Shown here piece by piece: positions 13,601-21,742 of a DNA stretch of 30,278 nucleotides. Positions within the stretch are counted from its first letter, which is position 1. Every line of letters starts with the position of its first letter. Source of the stretch: Poteriospumella lacustris (Eukaryota; Sar; Chrysophyceae; Chromulinales; Dinobryaceae); the NCBI GenBank assembly GCA_008000375.1, contig SMOI01000019.1, positions 144,577 to 174,854 on the forward strand, given 5' to 3'. A program made the position numbers and the translations under genes. The notes under the pieces are model-generated. The model searched no databases. It saw only the letters and a list, made by a program, of their open reading frames with translations, and was not told where the DNA came from.

Positions 13601-16600
13601 AAATAGTCCACTTGAAACCGACGTTGACATCATCACGGCTGACTTTGACGATTCCAACAGAGGAAATCGTTTCCAAAGCTGCCTTAACTTGAGCGGGGCT
13701 CGCATCGAAAGGAATGTTTGGTGTGTATTCCCCCTCGAAATACACAGTAAACGTTCCCGACAATGGTGACGAGCCAGGGACGGCTTGGATAACATCCACG
13801 GCCGTGTAAGAAATAGGACTTGATGCGGACAAGGAATAGTCGACATCTAATTCACCAACCTCCCCGACTGGTGAAAAGAATACGACAGTGTAGCTTGTCA
13901 AATTCGACGAAGACACTGTGGAGTGAATGGCAGAAACATCCACTGACACAGGCACGCCATTGGCATCATAGAACGATTCAATTGCACCCTTAACGCTTGC
14001 TTCGCTGAAAGGTGAATAAATCGTAACAGGAGATTCAGAACTGAGGAAATTGAATCTCATGACTTGCGCAGTTGCTGGAACATTGAAGAGTTTTTGCTCC
14101 CGAATAAACTCCTCGTCTCCAGATACCGTAATCGTTTGAACTTCGCAAGTGCCAGTTGTAAGCTCCGAAATGGTAGCGGAACTGTTTGTTCTCATCAATG
14201 GAACATCGCCCAAATTGGACAAGAAAGTCACACGGAAGGCGACGTCGCCGTTCGAAGCAGTGAGCTTCTCGACATCGACTTGCTTGACATTATCAAGAGC
14301 TTCAATCGCTGCTTGGACTTGAGCTGAGGTGCTGTGGCCGTTGAAGACGCGCGAGTTGTAATCAGCAGATGAATATGGAGTCAAGTAATCCGAAAGGATC
14401 ACAACAACACCTTGAGACAAAGACGCCGATGGAATCGCTATGTCCTGGATCTCATACACCTGAGGATTGTACGTCGCGACGCCCTGGTCACGGTACCATG
14501 AATTGTTTCCAGCATGCAGCGTTTCGGTGAAAAAGATGTCCTTGCCAGCGAAGCCTTGGGCAGTGACAACCTCCTGCAATACTTGTCCAGAAGAGGCCTT
14601 CGGCTCAATGGTGAACTCGTTACGACTGCCCTTGATGAATTCAGCAATCGATACGACGCAGTTAGAGGAAGTTGATCGAGGGATCAACTCCTGGACATCA
14701 CCAGAGTTCAAGAATCGAATACGAAGCGAGTCCTGTGCATTCGTGTTATTCCACTGCTTGAAGTGGGTAACTTCAATGGTGGCACCATCGACAATGGTTT
14801 CCAAAGCAGATGCAATTTGGCTACTGGACCACGCCAAGGAAACATTGACGTATTTTGAGCCGTGGAACAATTGAATGCTCGAATTGCGACAGTTGTAGGC
14901 GTCCAAAGTCTGCTCTTCGTCAACATCGTAGGTAATACCGACGTTCAAACTGGAACCGCTTGCAGTCGTAAAGATTGCACTAGCACCAGAGGAAGCGTAC
15001 ACAGTTGTCGAAGGGGCACTCAAAATGCCCATTCCCAAAGCATTCATAGGCAAAACCTTGAACGAGTAGGTTGAACCAGGAACCAGATTCTTAATCGTCG
15101 TCGTTCTCACTTCAGGACTAGTAGATCCATCATACGAAAGAACGGCGGGGGTTCCCTTGACGACTTCTTTCACCTTAATAGCAACTTGAGAATCCAAAGG
15201 CGTTAAACGTCCCGGTGTCGCATACAGCATTGGCAAATCACCCGCCAAAGAATTAAAAGTGATCAACCAGGTGTAAGCATTGCGGTTCAAACCATCGATG
15301 TAGTTTACTGCACGCGAAACAGTCACGGTTCCAATACCAGGCAAGTCCTCCAAAGATGCCTTCATTTCCGCACCGGAAACATTGTATGGCAAGTCCACAG
15401 TCATGTGGCCTCCGAACGAAAGAGTGAAGGAGCCATCAATCACGGATGTTCCACTGACGATGGTCGTCACCGTGCTCGTGGAAGTATACGGCGAAGTGCT
15501 AATAACCACAGGCTCAAAGTTACCATCGTAACCACTGAAGGTCACAGTAAACTTGTACGTATTTGCCAATGAATCATACTGCCACGATGAGACGACCGGT
15601 GACAAGCTTGCGAATCTCGAATCAGCGGAGAGCAGATCAGAAATATACGTCGAAATCGTCGATTGCGAAGAGCTGGTCGTCAAAGTGGTGGTTCCAACCT
15701 TTCCATACGCCGAAATGGAGAACTGGCTGATGGTTCCAGGAACAACAATTTCTTGAACGGTTGATCGCAGGGCCAAAACACTCGTCTCCACCGATTGCAC
15801 TTCGTTGTAAACCGTTTGCGGGTTCGCCAACGTATTAACTCCTGCACCGGGGAACGTATACACTTGATAGCCCGTGATTGGGATACCGCCAGTACTGTTC
15901 GACGCAGGATGCGGCCAAGCGATGGAAATTTCCGTAGCAGACACAGAAGTCACTGTGGGGTACACTGCAGAGAAGATATGGTCACCGTCGGCATCAACAC
16001 CAGCAGGAATTCCAGCAACAACCGACAGAATAGGACTTGCAGCAGATTTACCGTAGGCGTTGACCGCCACGACGTAAAATCTGTAAACTTGTCCCTCCCG
16101 CAAGCCAGCAACAGTGTGTTCGATGACGCGATCACCATTGGCAGTGTTGATCTGAGGCACAGGGCTCAAGTTCACTGAGGTGTACACAGTAGCATTCGGG
16201 GCAGCCCAGTAGAGAACATATCCCGTCAAAGGAGAACCGCCATTGTCGATGACAGCATCCCAACGAACGGTAATGTGAGCATCACCGTACACCGACGAAC
16301 CGATGCTAGAAGCAGCATGGCGGTGCGGCATTGGGGGTGCCAACGGGGCGCGTGCGGCACGAGCGACGAAAACGGCAGGCTCGGAGAACTCTGACATACA
16401 AGCTTTCTCTTGATTCAATGCGAAGCAGTAGTTCACGGCCCGAACATAAAAACGGTAGTTCTTATTGGCGTTCAAGACGAAAGAACTCGCAGCATTCACA
16501 GTGAATGAAGTGACTTCTGGTTGATCGATGCCATCGAAAGCCAAACGAGGGAATCCACCACTCCAATCATCAACGAACAGTTGGAAACCAACAACAGGAG

Positions 16601-19600
16601 ACCCACCGTTCTCTCTGGGATAGTCCCACTCCACAGTAATGGACGAGGTTGTACTCGCCACCAATCTAACTGCAGGAGGAGCTCCTGGAGGGTTGTACGT
16701 TGGCACTTGGAACGCGGGTGTCGTCGTCGCAGGAAGACCGTAACCAATGCGGTTGTGAGCGGAAATTTGAGCGTAGTATGCTTGACCAGCAGTCAAACCA
16801 TCGATTGTTGCCTGGTACGGACTTGAAGACAAGTCAGTCACATAAGCAGCACACTCACCAGATGAGCAGTCGCGATCAGGGCCCACACCGCGGTTTACTT
16901 CTCGGATTGTGACAGGTGCAGTGGCGCAAACCATCAGCGAGTTATCAGCAATGAGAAGAGGGACATTACCGCGGTTGCACACATCGGTACCGTTGACGAT
17001 CTTGCAACCATCGAACGTCACCAACCACTGATATCCATTCACCAACTCGACTCTGGACACGGACACCGTACCAACATTCGACAACGAATTGAGATACCAT
17101 GCAAGTTCACTGGCAGATGCATCGCCGGGAATCGATGCAGTCGTCTCCGTCAAGTTGAATCCAGTCGAGTTGGCACTCACCATCGTCAAAGCGAAGGTAC
17201 CTCCCAAAGGAACCGAGCCGTTCTGTTGCGTTGCGACTGCGACCTCAGAGTACGTTCCAGTAAGAACCGACGAATCGTAGACAGGAACCAAATGAACGAA
17301 GTCGCCCGTTCCCGGAGGGAAAGACGAAGGCAACTGTTCAAAGGTAATCGTCCAAGCATATTCCTTGTACACAGAGGGTCCAGTTCTGACAACGGTCACA
17401 CGATCGACGTTGGCCAATGCTTCGAGTTTCGCCTTCACATCAGTGTCAGCAGCATTGTAATCGATGTCTTCGGTGGTGTGGCCACGATAAGACAACTTAA
17501 ACGTTCCACCCACTTGATTACCACGGACAGAGCCAGGAGTGGCCAAACCGCGGTCAAGAGGAGATTCTGTTGCATCAGTGAAAACGGAAATCGCGACGTT
17601 CGAGCCAGTCAGAGCATTGTGCGCCGATACAATTTGAATGGCCTCCACATCACCACCCAGTTCAGGCGCAGTGAACGTAATGTACCACATTTGGCTGTAC
17701 GAGTTGGAAGGAACAGAACCGTACGAGACGGACACTCCACTGCTTGGAATGGTGCTCAATTGCAACAAGCGAGACTGAATCAAACTAGCTTTAGCGGCGT
17801 AGTCATTTCCAGAAATGCTGGCGTCAATATCTTCAGTGATCGAACCACGGAAGGAGAGACGGAAGGTACCAGCAATTGGAGCACTTCCCGCCACGACTTG
17901 ACTGACCGACAAGTAGCGAGTACCTTGCAAGTTGTTGGTCGTTCCGGTCATCATGGGAAGGTCGCCAGTAATAGTGTTCGTCGAAACGAATGTCACAAGG
18001 AAACCTCCACTGGAAGTGGTCGATGTTCTCTCAAAGCAAGCAGTGGAAACACCAGAGGTAAAGGCAACAGTCACGTCATCAACGATGGACAACTGTTCCA
18101 AAGCGGATTCAATGGTGCTCGCGTCTGCGTTGTACGCAATCGATTGAGTCGTGTAACCGCCCAAAGTCAAGCGGAAGCTTCCACCAGTAGCATCACAAGT
18201 AACCTGTTGCACTTCGTTGACAACCGTTCCCGTGTACGTAGTGGAAATGTACAACAACTGGACTTCGGGGACAGAGTGACTGGTGCTCGTCTGAACAACC
18301 TGGACCTCCTTCACTACATTGCACACGGCGTTGATTTCCTGCACTTCGGGGACGAAGGCATTCTTGCCGTACTCAACTTTGTAGAAAGTAACGTCTTGAC
18401 CGCCGTCAAGTTGAGGCGCCTCGAAGCTGACACTTAACGAAGTCGCATCAACCGGGTTCAGTGCAGCGGACAGCGGACGATCAGGTCGTTGTGGCTCAGG
18501 GATAGCGTAAGGAACAGGGGCAACTGCGTACGGTCCCTGTCCGACAGAGTTGATAGCGGCAACGCGGAAGTAGTACGCAATTCCTTGATCAAGGTTATCA
18601 ACGGTGACCGCCAAGTTGTTCAAATCTGTGACGATTTTCGATCCCAAAGGCAAGCCACTGTTTGGATTCAACGAGTTGAACGGAGGAAACACACCAACGA
18701 CTTGCTTGGCGACCTTGCCAGAAACAACAGTACCAGTCATGTCTGTGTTATCGAACTCGATAAGGTCTTGCGATCCCAGATTGGTCAAGAACGTAACGTC
18801 CCAGGTGTATCCATTGTTGGAATCGGCGATGGAGCGAGTCACAGAAACCTCTCCGATGGTGCTCAACGACTCCAGGATATTCTTGACAGTTCTCGCATCC
18901 GAATCATACGGAACATAAATCGTTCTTTCTCCACGGAAAGAAAGTGCGAAATTTCCTGCGATGGCTTGACTAGTGCCGGCGGAAACCTCCGTGACAGTCA
19001 ATGTCGTACCATCGCTCAATGACACGGTGGAGGCCACTGAAGTTCCTGAAGAAGAATTGGACGACTGAAAGAGCTGCGCCTTCATCAGAGGCAAATCTCC
19101 AGCATTCGAGTCAAAGGTGACTCGCCACTCACATTCTCCGTTCGATGATTGCGTCGCACTGACAGGGGTGACAGTAACCGTGCCGATGTTGTCCAACAGT
19201 TCCAAAGCTGCCTTAATGGCATCCTTCTCTCCATCCACAACCGTAACCACGGTCACGGAGTCATCATTCGCACGGGAAGTGTAGTCAATTTCACCGATAG
19301 CACTGGACAAGCGATTGCGAGTTTGAACTCTCAGCTGATCAAGATTCCCCATCGAGCTAACGAATGACACTGTCCAAGCACACTCTTGAGAGCTTGACAA
19401 CGATGCCCACGAAACCGACACAGAGTAGAAGTACGAGAGCGCTTCTAATTGAGCCTGAACTTGCGCGGCACTTTGCGAACAATTGGTAGTTCCAGTTGGG
19501 TTGGCATCAATCCAGCCAGTGATTTCATTTCCATAGAACAAACGGAATTGCAAGTACTGAGAAACGTCGTAATCACCACCAACCTGCGTGGTATCGGTTG

Positions 19601-21171
19601 TTGTTGTGGTAATGCGTTGCACTTCAACGACGTTCGAAGTACACGATCCATTCGACGGAACCAAGTAAATTGGGTCCGTGGTCTGACCGTTGAACTCAAG
19701 TTGGAACGTATAGTTCGAACTGATACTTCCGGTTGTCTTCGTGACCTTCACCGACTGAACCTCCTGCTGAGTTCCGGTAAGAACCTTCTCAACAGTACCA
19801 GTTGCATTCGTTCCCGTCAACAGGCTATTGTCAAACGTAAACAGCGATTGGGGGCCATAGAAAGTACGCGGGAAGTCGCTCAAGAACGACACAAGCCACG
19901 TGTAACCTCTTTGGCCGTCAGGCCCAGTCCGAGAAACAGAAATCGATCCAGCAGGGATGATATCGTTGGACATAGCCTCCAGCGCAGCCTTCATTTGTGC
20001 ATCTGTCGCATCATAAGGGATCGACGCAGTCACAGCAGAGTTGCTCGAATGTACGAAACCAACTGTGAACGACCCCCCGATTTCATTTCCATCGTAAGAG
20101 GTAACATTCATGAGAACTGACCCCAAAGGATTTGAAACGGCCAAACCCGTATAATCAGGGATAATTGAAGGTACGTTTCCAGCATTCATTGCAGATGTGA
20201 AGGTAATCGTCCATTTGTAGCCCAGTTGAGAGTCGATAGCAGACCGCTCAACCGAAACAGAACCAACAGACGACAAGGATTCCAAAGCAGTTGCAACTTG
20301 ACCAGCAGTAGCTTGACTGGGCAAGGAATAGGTCGTTTCACCACTGAAGCTCAATGCGAACGATCCACTCACAACATTTCCTTCGGAGACGACGGAAACT
20401 GAAACACCAGCAGCACCAGCAGGGGTGAGCTCAGTCGTGTGAGCCACCATCGTCGGGACATTTCCCATGGCCAATGGGAAAGTGATAAGGTAAGCGAAGT
20501 TGTTGGCATCAATAGTCTGGAGAGATACATCGACAGACCCGAAAGACTTGATGTTACTCATCGATGAGATAATACTGGCCACGTCTCTCCCGTTAGTGGT
20601 ACCAGAAGACGCATCGGCTGGGTAACTCGGTTCGATGTATCCAGAATATTGCAAGCTACCACCTTGAGAAGTGGTATCAAACTGAAGGAAGAAATATCCA
20701 CCAGTTGCTTGTGAGACAAGGACCTTCTGCACTTCGCGGATTTCAGTAGCAAATACTCCCAATACTTGCACTTCATTCACATTAGGCGCAGACGTCGTAA
20801 TCGACTGAATCTCATTTGGTCCCAAATACACGGATGTAGTAATTGATTGGACCTCTTGAACTCCAGGATTAGTATCCCAGTCCACCTTTACAATGCACAA
20901 AATAAGTCCGTGAGTTTCCACAATGCGTGGCGCAACGATCTTACCTTGTAGCTTTGAATAGCCGAACCTCCATCAAGAAGCGGAGCAGAAAAGTTCGCAT
21001 AAATGGAACTTTGGCTCAACGCGCTTAAAGAAAGAAATGGGGTCGATGGGACCTCTGCAAAAGACGACCATGACTACAAGTTCAAGGTGCTATAGATACA
21101 AAAAAAAAAAACTTACCCAAAGCTTTCGCGATAAGAGCTCCGGCAAGGAGCAGAACAGAGCCAATAAGCAT
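1..21171 (-). CDS. Giant secreted multidomain protein (FN3/PA14/filamin-like mosaic), C-terminus outside window
   Basis: The coding part seen here is exon 1 (21171-21117), exon 2 (21054-20945) and exon 3 (20885 to 1, still open at the edge). I translated exon 3 by eye in one frame and met no stop, giving at least 7,016 residues. The start ATG at 21171 is followed by a typical signal peptide, MLIGSVLLLAGALIAKA. The rest is extracellular-type beta-domain sequence: about 12 FN3 domains (several split by insertions), three PA14 domains, filamin-like repeats, one Cys-rich mini-domain and roughly 33 copies of an unnamed beta module. PA14 and FN3 are known from adhesins and carbohydrate-binding surface proteins, so a role in adhesion or the cell wall/matrix is inferred. 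No transmembrane segment was noticed in the visible part; an anchor could lie in the missing C-terminus. No ortholog is recognised, so no symbol is given. Confidence 0.9.
4730..5166 (-). other. PA14 domain C
   Basis: About residues 5295-5441. It opens with GGLLGEYYNNRW, followed by YVSVRWTGFLQPAFSEVYTF and the strand DVDDGVRVWVDDFLI. The Asp-Asp pair lies at 4959-4964. The end is IKIEYREDAGEAAIKFQWSS, the classic PA14 close, then an SPFVI junction. This copy looks complete and has the pair expected for calcium-assisted sugar binding. Confidence 0.88.
5796..5995 (-). other. Small barrel-like insert, copy 2
   Basis: About 66 residues inside a beta module: GSVTITL ... IGDWIRLKN ... FTVAAI ... 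SRITLSSPYLG ... GVAVY. It splits the module between its VEVTT strand (about 6050) and its YQYIVTF strand (about 5770). The ending is shared with the insert at 8058-8262. Confidence 0.5.
7176..7328 (-). other. Cys-rich mini-domain
   Basis: Fifty-one residues with eight cysteines in the order W-T-C, E-C, A-C-G-C, A-C-C-A-C and T-C. The pattern GWTC-x-DYAS ... SADEACCAC resembles a short Cys-rich motif common in large secreted proteins of marine protists; I make that link from memory. It sits inside a filamin-like repeat (VYKVHAF before, GEYSVNF after). Several disulfides are likely. Confidence 0.6.
8058..8262 (-). other. Small barrel-like insert, copy 1
   Basis: About 68 residues with the end pattern SRITLNKPYRG ... 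SVAVYR. The pattern matches the insert at 5796-5995, so the two are probably related. I do not recognise a named family. The alternating hydrophobic residues and the I-S-I-A-G-Q-V-Y-R-V strand suggest a small beta barrel. Confidence 0.5.
8560..9154 (-). other. PA14 domain B, with insertion and lost Asp pair
   Basis: About residues 3966-4164. It has the same entry as the other copies (GGLLGTYY), then an extra segment of about 60 residues containing WCDG, DYCD and GCGC. The core follows: YYGIEWDGFVAAPQSGKYTF. Where copies A and C have Asp-Asp, this one reads KSNYGAKV (about 8787-8795), so calcium-dependent ligand binding of the usual kind is doubtful. It ends with MFEITWSGPG and an SPFEV junction into a filamin-like repeat. 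Confidence 0.8.
9160..11190 (-). repeat. Divergent beta modules and filamin-like repeats between PA14-A and PA14-B
   Basis: Modules with weakened cores lie at about 10790-11060 (EVQQI lead, GGSFTLTFRG), 10500-10720 and 10150-10470 (SIWTVMF). A further degenerate copy is at 9730-9910. Filamin-like segments follow at about 9190-9730, recognisable by GTYDINVRIQGQD, LRDRFGNEL and GTYTIDVQL. The sequence is continuous with the rest of the exon, but domain borders are soft here. Confidence 0.5.
11190..12690 (-). other. Filamin-like Ig repeats (three, one interrupted)
   Basis: Three repeats show filamin/ABP280 hallmarks: IQ-x-K/R-D-x-x-GN-N, a GGD-x-F-x-V-x-F strand, DGTY-x-x-x-Y and G-x-Y-x-V-x-V followed by GSP or SPF. 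The first is at 12300-12690, the second at about 11970-12290 and the third starts near 11870. The third is interrupted by a beta module (11400-11660, core TTWTVEF) before its closing strands GAYTVRISSEG and GSP at 11190-11400. Filamin repeats are best known inside cells; here they follow a signal peptide and so should be extracellular. Confidence 0.65.
12690..13107 (-). other. PA14 domain A
   Basis: About residues 2648-2787 of the protein. It opens with GGLLGTYYDNQFF, contains YVSIRWEGKF and the strand YTFYLTADDSVVMYLN, and ends with a Y-D-L-K-L-E-Y strand and a W/L-L-Y-S-S close. The Asp-Asp pair (12903-12908) is the position that in fungal PA14 lectins binds calcium and sugar. It is followed by a filamin-like SPF junction. 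Confidence 0.85.
13120..15970 (-). repeat. Split FN3 number 5 and a run of about seven beta modules
   Basis: FN3-5 starts at 15830-15970 (IAWPHP ... GGIPITGYQVY) and closes at 15010-15115 (NLVPGSTYSFKVLPMNALG), with two modules between. After it come about five more modules (W/Y-x-V-x-F cores near 14740, 14225, 13885, 13605 and 13345) leading up to PA14-A. The module copy near 14650-14990 is divergent, with RIRF in place of the usual WTVTF core. Confidence 0.6.
16030..16700 (-). other. Two intact FN3 domains
   Basis: FN3-3 (about 16385-16700) has ITVEWDYPRENGGSPVVGF and the closing YRFYVRAVN. FN3-4 (about 16030-16350) has VRWDAVIDNGGSPLTGY and YRFYVVAVNAYG. Both carry the FN3 Trp in strand B, the GGSP-x-x-GY turn and the Y-x-V-x-A-x-N strand in one continuous unit, unlike the split copies on either side. 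Confidence 0.85.
16960..18250 (-). repeat. Four tandem beta modules inside FN3 number 2
   Basis: Four module copies lie between the first half of FN3-2 (18370-18485) and its second half (16730-16820, with IDGLTAGQAYYAQISAHN). Each has an EVQ-like or related lead, a GGTFKLSYRG.TT-type hairpin, a helix-like stretch (VKAKLEAL), VSVSR, then Y-x-W-x-[VI]-TF followed by a G-D/N-x-P-x-L type end. The third (17640-17930) and fourth (16960-17280) are the longest, with extra loop residues. Confidence 0.6.
18370..21054 (-). other. N-terminal block: two split FN3 domains with module strings
   Basis: FN3 number 1 begins in exon 2 (P-S-T-P ... LDGGSAIQSYKVDWD, 20900-21054). Its second half, with the pattern DLNNL ... 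YYFRVAAINSVGQGPYAV, appears only at about 18510-18620. Between them lie about six beta modules, each with a [WY]-x-[VI]-[TS]-F core (for example near 20475, 20205, 19890, 19365, 19120 and 18790). A second FN3 starts at once (LDGGQDVTFYKVEYG, 18370-18485) and is split in the same way. Confidence 0.65.
20886..20944 (-). other. Intron 2 of the giant gene
   Basis: A 59-nt phase-0 intron with donor AAG|GTAAGA and acceptor GTAAAG|GTG. Splicing turns the FN3 motif DGGSAIQSYK directly into VDWD, the usual FN3 strand pattern, which supports both sites. After it the coding sequence is uninterrupted to the window edge. Confidence 0.85.
21055..21116 (-). other. Intron 1 of the giant gene
   Basis: A 62-nt GT-AG intron with donor G|GTAAGT and acceptor TTTTGCAG. 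A run of 12 T (A on the plus strand, 21100-21111) follows the donor. Splicing joins TTG G to AG GTC (phase 1) and gives Leu-Glu-Val, leading into the first FN3 domain. Without splicing the frame is lost. Confidence 0.85.
21121..21171 (-). other. Signal peptide of the giant protein
   Basis: Residues 1-17 are MLIGSVLLLAGALIAKA: a short N-region, a hydrophobic core of about 12 residues and a small-residue A-x-A-like end (AKA), as expected for signal peptidase cleavage. It fills almost the whole first coding exon, and intron 1 follows one codon later. The protein is therefore predicted to enter the secretory pathway. Confidence 0.85.
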
Positions 21172-21190
21172 TCTCTGCTGAGATACAAGC

Positions 21191-21249
21191 CTATTTGAAA
21201 GAAAGTTATGATGTCACATGAAAACGGCAAAGCTTTATTGAGGACTTAC
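21191..21249 (-). other. Leader (5' UTR) intron of the giant gene
   Basis: Read on the minus strand, the sequence CCACG|GTAAGT starts the intron at 21249 and a pyrimidine-rich stretch ending in CAAATAG closes it at 21191, a 59-nt GT-AG intron. The exon after it runs directly into the start ATG at 21171. No ATG was seen in the inferred upstream leader exon (about 21250-21360), so this intron lies in the 5' UTR. Confidence 0.7.
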
Positions 21250-21742
21250 CGTGGCCGATAACAAAAGGTTTCGAAAAACAGGAAGCGAACGAAAGGAAAG
21301 ATCGATTATAATACGTAATAAATTAGAAATTTCAACGCAAATCAGCGATAATTCACTTTCAGCTTCGTAGTAACTTTTCAACAAGATTTATTTATACTCC
21401 AGCTCCGTGTTCATCAAGAACGGTGTTCCAAAAAGGAACCAAAGTCACGAATGATTCTTTGGCCAACTGCCAGCGATCGAGAGTGGAGGACACGCGCGCG
21501 TCAGTGCACGACACAGGGAAAAGAATTCAAACAACGACACCACAACTTTCCCGCACCAAATGAATGAAACGGTCAAGACCGACAGGAAAAATCCACACTC
21601 ACCCAAAGTCCCAACAAACCGCCAAAATCCCAACTTCCCAGACCCTTTCGCCACCACCATTGATCAACACAAGTGATAGCTTGACGTTGGTATACGACGC
21701 TCCTTTCAGGAGCGATTGTGTTCACAATCATTCAGCTGTATT
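21250..21742. other. Divergent intergenic region between the giant gene and TRM1
   Basis: This stretch separates two genes transcribed away from each other and must hold both promoters. It includes the inferred leader exon of the minus-strand gene (about 21250-21360) and the 5' UTR of TRM1. Apart from the TATA-like element I see no clear motif and no convincing coding sequence. Confidence 0.6.
21389..21396 (-). promoter_or_regulatory. Candidate TATA box of the giant gene
   Basis: TATAAATA reads on the minus strand. It lies about 140 nt upstream of the leader intron donor, which would put transcription start near 21360 and give a leader exon of about 110 nt. Position and sequence fit a TATA element, but no start-site data are available. 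Confidence 0.4.

Noticed and set aside
36-20120. Many plus-strand open frames of 60-403 codons in the left 20 kb, for example 17226-18437
   Set aside because: They lie opposite the giant minus-strand exon, have no recognisable domain and look like low-complexity antisense translations. The minus frame has clear FN3, PA14 and filamin patterns throughout.
21100-21111. A12 run as a poly(A) tail or retrocopy scar
   Set aside because: It lies inside intron 1, just after the donor on the minus strand, and is a poly-T stretch of the intron.
21716-21742. Upstream extension of TRM1 by nine residues
   Set aside because: The frame begins with TTG, not ATG. The ATG at 21743 already gives a good targeting leader.
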